Assembly (NCBI GenBank): GCA_048013815.1
Contig: CM106586.1
Location: forward strand, 7,378,001 to 7,442,000
Reading direction: 5' to 3'
Source: Setoptus koraiensis
Taxonomy: Eukaryota; Arthropoda
Length of the DNA: 64,000 nucleotides
Shown here: in pieces, positions 58,039 through 64,000 of the stretch
Layout: each line of letters opens with the position of its first letter
Position numbering within the stretch: position 1 is the first letter of the stretch
Position numbers and translations under genes: made by a program
The notes under the pieces: model-generated
Databases searched by the model: none
Seen by the model: only the letters and a program-made list of their open reading frames with translations
What the model was told of the DNA's origin: nothing

Positions 58039-58387
58039 TGGAGACCATCTGAAAACATGGTAGACTGCACGATCTAGTTTACAAAATTACAATAAAAATG
58101 GAATCAATATCAACGATTTTATTGTTAGCTTGATATGAAATTTCTATTCATGCAAAATGTATGTGTACTTAGCTGTCCGACAAAAAAGCCCGACCATTTC
58201 CCTCACCTGTCGATAGTCTAATCACTACTTATAGTGACGGTGACCTATAGCATCAATAAATCTATAATGTTGTCTATTCATATAACATGTTCGGGGACGA
58301 CGATAGTTAGATTAGAACTTTACAACACGACCGACAAACAAGGAAGCATTTGTTTCGATGTGGCGAACTACAAACAAGAATGGATGA
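58039..58387. repeat. Segmental duplication, copy 2 (Gemin5 3' end plus serpin 3' end)
   Basis: It starts abruptly with the last codons of the Gemin5-like gene, cut off from any upstream Gemin5 sequence, and runs into the intact serpin. It is therefore the derived copy for Gemin5. Its partner is 56221-56566. Confidence 0.9.
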
Positions 58388-59658
58388 TTCGCCTGAAATA
58401 CAGGCGGATCCTTCTGGCCGGGCAACGAAGAACCGTGTAGTACGTTTGTCGACGCTGTTGTGGCAGCCTCTATTCCAAATTCGTCTACCTCTATCATTGT
58501 CTTGTGTAATACTTTGTCCATCGTGATATTTTTTAACGTGATTTTGAACATTTCAGTTAGCTCTGCTTCTTCAGTGAACATCTTTTTCACTCCCATCCTT
58601 TCCAAAATCTCTCTGGCATCATAATCTTGTTCAAATCTAAATTTGGGCAGTTTAACTTGTACATTAGCCAGTTCCGACTTGTTATAAATCGACTCCATAA
58701 TTGACCACGTTAGAGCTGCTTCCAATTTAGATAGGCCATCAATGTCGTTGGGTAACAACACCACCAAACTTATAGCTTGCTGTCCCGCACCCTCAAATGG
58801 AAATTCCAGTGCCTTAAATGGAACCGATGCCAAAACACTATCGTTGTCGGCTAGTGAATCGTAAAATGGTAGCATGACCTTGTGATTCTGCATAAAAGGC
58901 ACCATCTTCTTATTGTTTATGTCGCCTTCATTGTAGAATTGATCTTCTTTGGTTTCTTCTCTGTCGAAATATTGATTTTTCCATGTGGCCTTCAAATAGG
59001 CAGCATTGAATATCATGCATGATAGATCCTTCAATTCGGGCAACGAAGACTGCAATACAATATCTCTGATTTTGTCGTTTGTTTCAAACGCAACCCAATC
59101 ATTAACAGAATCAACAAGTTGCTTCTTTTCGCTCACACTTATCAATGTTGGCTCAGACGTGTTAGCCACAATGACAAATTCGCTAAGTTTTGTAGTTTCG
59201 GGCACTTGATTAAATTGTGCCAGCGTTAAATCATAATACTGATTGAGTGTCTTGTTGAAGTCATCTTTCAATTCACTGGTGGTTTGTTTGTTGCTCAATA
59301 GCAATGTTGCTATTTTGAAACTAAAAGATCTTTCATCATCCTCATAATCACTATCAATATCTATAGCTGGCGATTCTGGCGTTTCGGCGGTTAGATTCTT
59401 GTATATTGCATCCAACCCTTTATGGACACCTTCCGGTTCTGAATCCAAATTGAATCCTTTGTAATTGAACACATTGGACAATTCATCAGCGCTACTGCTG
59501 TTCTTTCTCATGCCCAAATGAGCGATATACAAGGCTGTGATCAGTGATATCGGGGAAAAAACTGCATTGGAGCTCACATTTGGTTGTATTTGATTTAGGA
59601 ATTGGATACCAAAATGATTGATGGAGTGAGCAACTCGATATTCGAGTACTTCGTTCAT
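58312..59658 (-). CDS. Serpin 1, intracellular type, 448 residues
   Basis: A single-exon frame from ATG 59658. Serpin signatures are present: NHFGIQFL helix A, NAVFSPISLITALYIAHLGM, FNAAYLKATWKNQYF, a gate-like KLPKFRFEQDYD, IEVDEFGIEAATTAS before the reactive loop, and FQANHPFLFVVRH with a final FVGRVV. There is no signal peptide, so it is probably cytosolic, or secreted by an unusual route as for some mite gut serpins. It is ~50 residues longer than the usual serpin core because of acidic and linker insertions at about residues 95-110 and 150-175. Counting P15 from the Gly of GIEAA puts P1 near the Gly of LHGSS, an uncommon choice. P14 is Ile where most inhibitors have Thr or Ser, so inhibitory activity is uncertain. 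Poly(A) signal: minus-strand AATAAA at 58118-58123. Confidence 0.93.
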   Translation of the reverse strand: MNEVLEYRVAHSINHFGIQFLNQIQPNVSSNAVFSPISLITALYIAHLGMRKNSSSADELSNVFNYKGFNLDSEPEGVHKGLDAIYKNLTAETPESPAIDIDSDYEDDERSFSFKIATLLLSNKQTTSELKDDFNKTLNQYYDLTLAQFNQVPETTKLSEFVIVANTSEPTLISVSEKKQLVDSVNDWVAFETNDKIRDIVLQSSLPELKDLSCMIFNAAYLKATWKNQYFDREETKEDQFYNEGDINNKKMVPFMQNHKVMLPFYDSLADNDSVLASVPFKALEFPFEGAGQQAISLVVLLPNDIDGLSKLEAALTWSIMESIYNKSELANVQVKLPKFRFEQDYDAREILERMGVKKMFTEEAELTEMFKITLKNITMDKVLHKTMIEVDEFGIEAATTASTNVLHGSSLPGQKDPPVFQANHPFLFVVRHIETNASLFVGRVVKF

Positions 59659-61346
59659 GGCTGGCCTCTTTGGTTTGGGTCCGAATTGGAGGATTATTAC
59701 TCAGTATGGAACAATGTTAGTATCTTGGCGAGTCTATACTCTAAATAAATCAATTTCGTGTTGACTATGTATGGAACTGATGACTGAGTGATCTTGTGAC
59801 AAATTCTACAAATGACTCCAAGTTTGCTTAAAATTGACGTAATAAAGACTATTCTCTGGATTGTTCTGACAGATGATGAAATCCTTGAATGACTGAAGTC
59901 TAGCTGACATTCTTGGACTGTTCGATCGATCAATCGATAAATACCGAACGAAAAAACATTTAGCTAATTAGATCTAAGTGTTACAGGTGGAGCCTTTGTT
60001 TTACAACTTTGTTTCCAAAATTCACTGATCAATTAGTGTCTGCACTACTACTACAACTTTTTGCTGTTTGAAAACCAAAAGAATGGTTGGGCGTTGATAG
60101 GTCTGAGCTAGCAATTGTACTTTTAAGATACGGCCGATAATTTAATATTAGTCTTGCTATTGTGCAATGTACACTCCCATCAATTGATTGTCCTTCTGAC
60201 TTAAAGAAGCCGTTACGAAAAATGCTTGCACTTGTTATTTTTCTATTGATCACTTATATATCTCTCATTGCCTCGTTTAAAGCGAAGACATTAGCGAATT
60301 GTCATTTCACAGCAAATAGAAAGACAAAGAAAGTGACTGGATAAAATGTTCGCATCATGCGTACAATCAACTTAGTTTTGTTTTCTATCATGAGTACCGG
60401 ATATGAGCATGGTGATCAAAATAAGACATCATCATTAGTTCGAGTCAAGTTGTTTTCTTTCATTGATAGAAAAAAAAACAACAAAATGAGTTTCTTTCTG
60501 TTGATGCTCTTTTGATAAAAAAGCTGCGTCGAGAACATAACCTCACCCAGTTCATCTTCAGCACCATCGCTATTGTCCATTCACCGCTACAAAATTCGCA
60601 CGCTACTTGTTTGATACAACAATAAGTCTTCATGTCACAAAGAACTAGACTCGAACAAATGTTCTAAATGCTAAGCATGTTGAATTCTCAAACTTTATCA
60701 AGATCACAACGACAGGCAATAGTAGTTCTGCAGTATCGGCTGATGTTTGGGAGTTCTCACTCACCAAATGGATGTTGCTGCGCGGTTCAGCATGCATCTA
60801 TAAATCTTATCGATGTCATGTATTCAAAAGTGAGAATGTCATATCTTCTGCCAACGATAGGGTTCTGAGTAGGAAGACTGCTTTTTGATGGGAATTTTAT
60901 CAGATTTTGTGCTGAGAATTTGAAACAAAGAGAACTAGTGGAGTTTGGAAGAAAGTTGTGCGATTTTGAGGACAGCCGCATACAAAGGTATGCTGGATGT
61001 CCTTTGAGTTTGTAAAGTATCGAGTGAGAGATGGATAGTTATTTGGCTGGATGAAGAATCTTGCCCTATGATCCAGATCGAAGAGCGAAATGAAACCAGA
61101 CTCATCATATTCAACGATAAACAGCTATCGTATAGTTTTTATAACAATATTTTGTTGTTATTGGGACCACTTGATGTGATTGGTAACGAAAAATCTTTTT
61201 ATTCATTCGTATCTGCTTTTATAGATTTTTGTATATTGGTTTACACAGATATCATGTTGTTCAAATATAATGATGAGGTAACTGGACTGTCTCCGTCATC
61301 GATCCTCTCCAACATTTGTTGCGATGTAAACGATGATGAAATGCAA
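59659..61346. other. Intergenic region between the two serpins
   Basis: No protein-like frame and no copy of either serpin or the SDR gene detected. It carries a minus-strand AATAAA (TTTATT, 61198-61203) suited to serpin 2, 144 bp past its stop. The promoter of serpin 1 should lie at 59659-60000, but no TATA box is evident there. Confidence 0.55.
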
Positions 61347-62693
61347 TCACAATTCCGAGACACGGCCAATAAACAGAGAGGCGTCTGTTTTTATGTGTCT
61401 AACAATAAATAAAAATGGATGATTTGCAAAAAACAGTTGTGGTTCGTCGATTGGCATAGAATATCTAGTTACAGATATAACAGCGGTTGCTGCTGCAGCC
61501 TCTATTCCTTTTTCGTCAACCTCAATCAATGCTTTATGCACGATTTTGTCCACCTCAATTGGTCTGTTTGTCTTGGCAGATGCAAACATCTCGGTAAGAT
61601 TGGCATCTCTGGTGAACATCTTTCGAACGTTCATTAATTCAAGAATTTCTCGACCGTCGTATTCTTTTTCAAATTTGAATTTTGGCAATTTGACTCGCAT
61701 CAACGTTGTTTTCATGCGGCCATAGATATCTTTCAAGTTCGACCAGGTTAAATCTTTCTCTAGTCTCGACAAACCGTCCAGTTCGGCGGGCAACAATATA
61801 ACCAAACTGATAGCATTGTCAGCACTACCCTTATATGGTATCTCCAGGGCTTTGAAATCCATCGAGGGTAAAATTTTATCTTCGTGTGAATCATAGTATC
61901 GGAGTAAGACTTCCGAATTTTGCATGAAGGGAACCATCTTCTTCTTGGTTGTATCACCCTCATTGAAGAAGTTGTATTCTCTTGTATCTTCTTTGTCGAA
62001 ATAGTCGCTCCTCCATTGAGCCTTCAAATAGACTGAATTGACTATGATGCTCGCTAATTCTTGCAAGTCATCTGGTAGAGAAAACTTATTCAAGATGGTA
62101 TTAATTTTGCCCTTGGTCTTATTGCCGACCCATTCGTTGACAGAGTCAACAATCTGGTCCTTCTTGTCGACATTAATTAAAATGGGCTCTTTAGATTTCT
62201 CTAATAGAGCACCTTTGGCCAATTTTGTTGGTGAAGACGTTTGATTGAATTTCGCTAGAGTAATCTCATAATATTTGTCTAGAGCTTGCTTGAAATTTCC
62301 TTTCAGATCACCAAAAACTTGACCATTGCTCAAAAATAGATTTGCCGTATTGAAATCAAACGTGCTTTGGTCACCAACTTTCTCTAGATCGTCATGCTGG
62401 TCATCGTTTGCGATTGACGAATTTTGCACGCTCAGGAGATATTGATAGATTCGATGTAATCCTTCATGAGGATCATCTTGTGATTGTAGATTGAATTTCT
62501 TGTGATCAAATAATGTGGATATTTCATCGGCACTGTTACTATTCTTTGCCGTGCCCAAATAGACAATATACAAGGCAGTGCATAATGATATCGGAGAGAG
62601 GACGGCATTGTTGGGCTGGACATGATTCAAGAATTGTATACCAAAATGATTGATAGAGTGGCCGACTCGAGACTCAAGTTGCAACTCGTCCAT
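61347..62693 (-). CDS. Serpin 2, intracellular type, predicted P1 Arg, 448 residues
   Basis: A single-exon frame, clearly paralogous to serpin 1 throughout (HSINHFGIQFLNHVQPN, VLSPISLCTALYIVYLG, FANHPFLFIVRHI). It has no signal peptide and the same length. The hinge GIEAAAATAVI is the small-residue pattern of inhibitory serpins. Counting from P15 Gly, the loop VTRYSMP places P1 at Arg, predicting inhibition of trypsin-like proteases. P14 is Ile, as in serpin 1. The divergence from serpin 1 is far greater than that between serpin 1 and the relic at 56490-56712, so this is an older duplication. Targets could be the animal's own or ingested proteases; this is inference. Confidence 0.93.
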   Translation of the reverse strand: MDELQLESRVGHSINHFGIQFLNHVQPNNAVLSPISLCTALYIVYLGTAKNSNSADEISTLFDHKKFNLQSQDDPHEGLHRIYQYLLSVQNSSIANDDQHDDLEKVGDQSTFDFNTANLFLSNGQVFGDLKGNFKQALDKYYEITLAKFNQTSSPTKLAKGALLEKSKEPILINVDKKDQIVDSVNEWVGNKTKGKINTILNKFSLPDDLQELASIIVNSVYLKAQWRSDYFDKEDTREYNFFNEGDTTKKKMVPFMQNSEVLLRYYDSHEDKILPSMDFKALEIPYKGSADNAISLVILLPAELDGLSRLEKDLTWSNLKDIYGRMKTTLMRVKLPKFKFEKEYDGREILELMNVRKMFTRDANLTEMFASAKTNRPIEVDKIVHKALIEVDEKGIEAAAATAVISVTRYSMPIDEPQLFFANHPFLFIVRHIKTDASLFIGRVSEL

Positions 62694-62861
62694 TATCTTG
62701 CCTTTGAAACTGATTTGATTGACGCAAAGTATAAATCGCTAATAAACAAGGATTAGTGAGTGTGAATAGGACGTCTGTTTGTCGAATTGTTCCTACTAAT
62801 ACAGAAGTCGAAATTGCAAATCAGAATTATTGATTGAAATGGAATATCTTCACACAAAATG

Positions 62862-62869
62862 TTTTTATA
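62862..62869 (-). promoter_or_regulatory. TATA box candidate for serpin 2
   Basis: The minus strand reads TATAAAAA about 170 bp upstream of the serpin 2 start codon. Position and sequence fit a TATA box with a 5' UTR of roughly 140 nt. Confidence 0.4.
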
Positions 62870-64000
62870 GCAATATTCTCCAATGTTTACTGCAAGTTTA
62901 GTGTTACCCTGGAGCTCATGATAAGACTAGTGATCATGTAATGATTATTTGCTATCGCTACATTATCAATTTAATCGTTCTATCCTTGTGCTGGCAACTG
63001 ATAGGATACTCATGAGTCAGGCGAAAGTTTCGAAAGGATTTCACGCTTTGTTTGCACCAAGCTATCGTTTGGCAATGCGCCATATCCATAAAGTTGTAGG
63101 TACTCTCTCGTTGTCTCCTCATCTCATATTGATTTGATACAGCTTGTTTAGTTACGTTATTCGTGATGAATAAACAAATATTCAACATCTATAGTGTCAG
63201 TTTGTTAGTGATATTAGATAAACTACTTCATGTCTCACGCTTGTTATCAAATATTTAAACGCACTGCGGTGTATTCGAAATGATTCAAGAAGACTGCGAA
63301 AACTGGACACGTTTCGTCGTACTAATTGCATGCAAAAGGCGCATGTTTTCATACAAAACCTAGTGACGTGAATTGTCGAAAGTAAGCGGACTCTGAGAGA
63401 AATCGAAACGTAATCGAAAAGTGGTTATTCTTGCATCCTCTCCTCTCAGCGCTCGCTTCCTATTTCGATGGGGTGTTCAATGTAATTGGAATGAATTGTG
63501 CTCTCGAGTTAAATCAACAACAATGTTCGTAGGATGTTATGTTTGACTAATATTCGAGATTTTAATTAATTGAGCCCAACATTTTCAATCACGCGAACGC
63601 CGAATCACATAAGCATTACGTAAAAGCTTTGTTTCGATGAAATTTCGAAACAACAAACAAAAGTGTTCCTACAAGGGCATGGTTACTAGTTACACCGTGA
63701 CATTCAAACATACACCCACCTTTTTTCAGATAAAGAGTTCTAGTTGACACTACTACTATCACTAATAATGTACCAATGCAAAAGCGCAGTCGTGTCGCCT
63801 AACCATCTTATCTGTCATCAAACTACGCAAATAAAGAATTAAAACAAATAAGCTGCAATGATTCTAGTTTTATCGACATTAGAGATATTTTATTACACAT
63901 TATACATCATGTATTCATCGATACATTTTTATGTGAAACTACTAGGGACTTTCATAAGCCTACAAACGAACTTCGCTTTTCGGAGCGCGGCCTTAATCAG
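62870..64000. other. Gene-free right edge of window
   Basis: No protein-like frame, RNA gene or repeat array recognised. The final 16 bases also occur at 53474-53489, which may be chance. Confidence 0.5.

Noticed and set aside
1-64000. tRNA, snRNA, rRNA, CRISPR, transposon or virus-like elements
   Set aside because: I looked by eye for paired A and B boxes, snRNA signature starts, spaced direct repeats, terminal inverted repeats with a transposase, and reverse transcriptase or integrase motifs. None was convincing; a profile scan (tRNA, Rfam, repeat library) would be decisive.

Overview
The window is eukaryotic nuclear DNA, most likely from an arthropod. I base this on spliced genes with short GT-AG introns, a big brain-type aquaporin (an arthropod neurogenic gene), a Gemin5/rigor mortis-like gene and a tandem pair of cytosolic-type serpins of the sort expanded in mites. 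An acariform mite is my best guess, but the sequence alone does not prove it. The left half (about 1-29 kb) is full of GTT/GCT (CAA/CAG) trinucleotide tracts and has two GC-rich islands with short-period minisatellites. The right half is visibly more AT-rich and gene-dense. All base-composition statements are by eye.

Layout: 1-8.2 kb holds no gene I can support. 8.2-14.1 kb (minus) is BBS1, assembled here from three exons. It is followed upstream on the same strand by mitochondrial ribosomal protein mS22 (14.2-15.1 kb) and a small two-exon coiled-coil gene (15.6-16.2 kb). That coiled-coil gene is divergent from casein kinase 2 alpha (16.7-17.9 kb, plus). Two relics of the coiled-coil gene lie nearby: a copy of its upstream region at 15.4 kb and a copy of its 3' exon at 18.0 kb. 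18.3-27.5 kb is gene-poor and ends in a GC-rich stretch just upstream of big brain. Big brain (plus) has exons at 27.6-28.2 and 28.5-29.9 kb and, after a 16.5-kb intron, a last exon at 46.4 kb.

48.0-51.1 kb is a MARCHF6/Doa10-type ER E3 ligase, convergent with an AF9/ENL YEATS-domain gene (51.3-52.8 kb, minus). That gene is divergent from a Gemin5-like WD40 gene (53.7-56.3 kb, plus). Then come a serpin relic, an SDR9C-type dehydrogenase, a second copy of the Gemin5 3' end, and two intact serpins (58.3-59.7 and 61.3-62.7 kb, all minus). 62.7-64 kb has no recognisable gene.

The genes are mostly unrelated housekeeping or signalling genes: ciliary trafficking, mitochondrial translation, kinase signalling, Notch-linked aquaporin, ER-associated degradation, elongation control and snRNP assembly. 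What they share is structural. BBS1, big brain and AF9/ENL all carry long low-complexity insertions (Q, N/Q or K/E/R), in two cases inside conserved folds. Two loci (the coiled-coil gene, and Gemin5 with the serpin) show recent local duplication followed by decay. I found no RNA genes, transposons, virus-like elements or CRISPR arrays that I could support.
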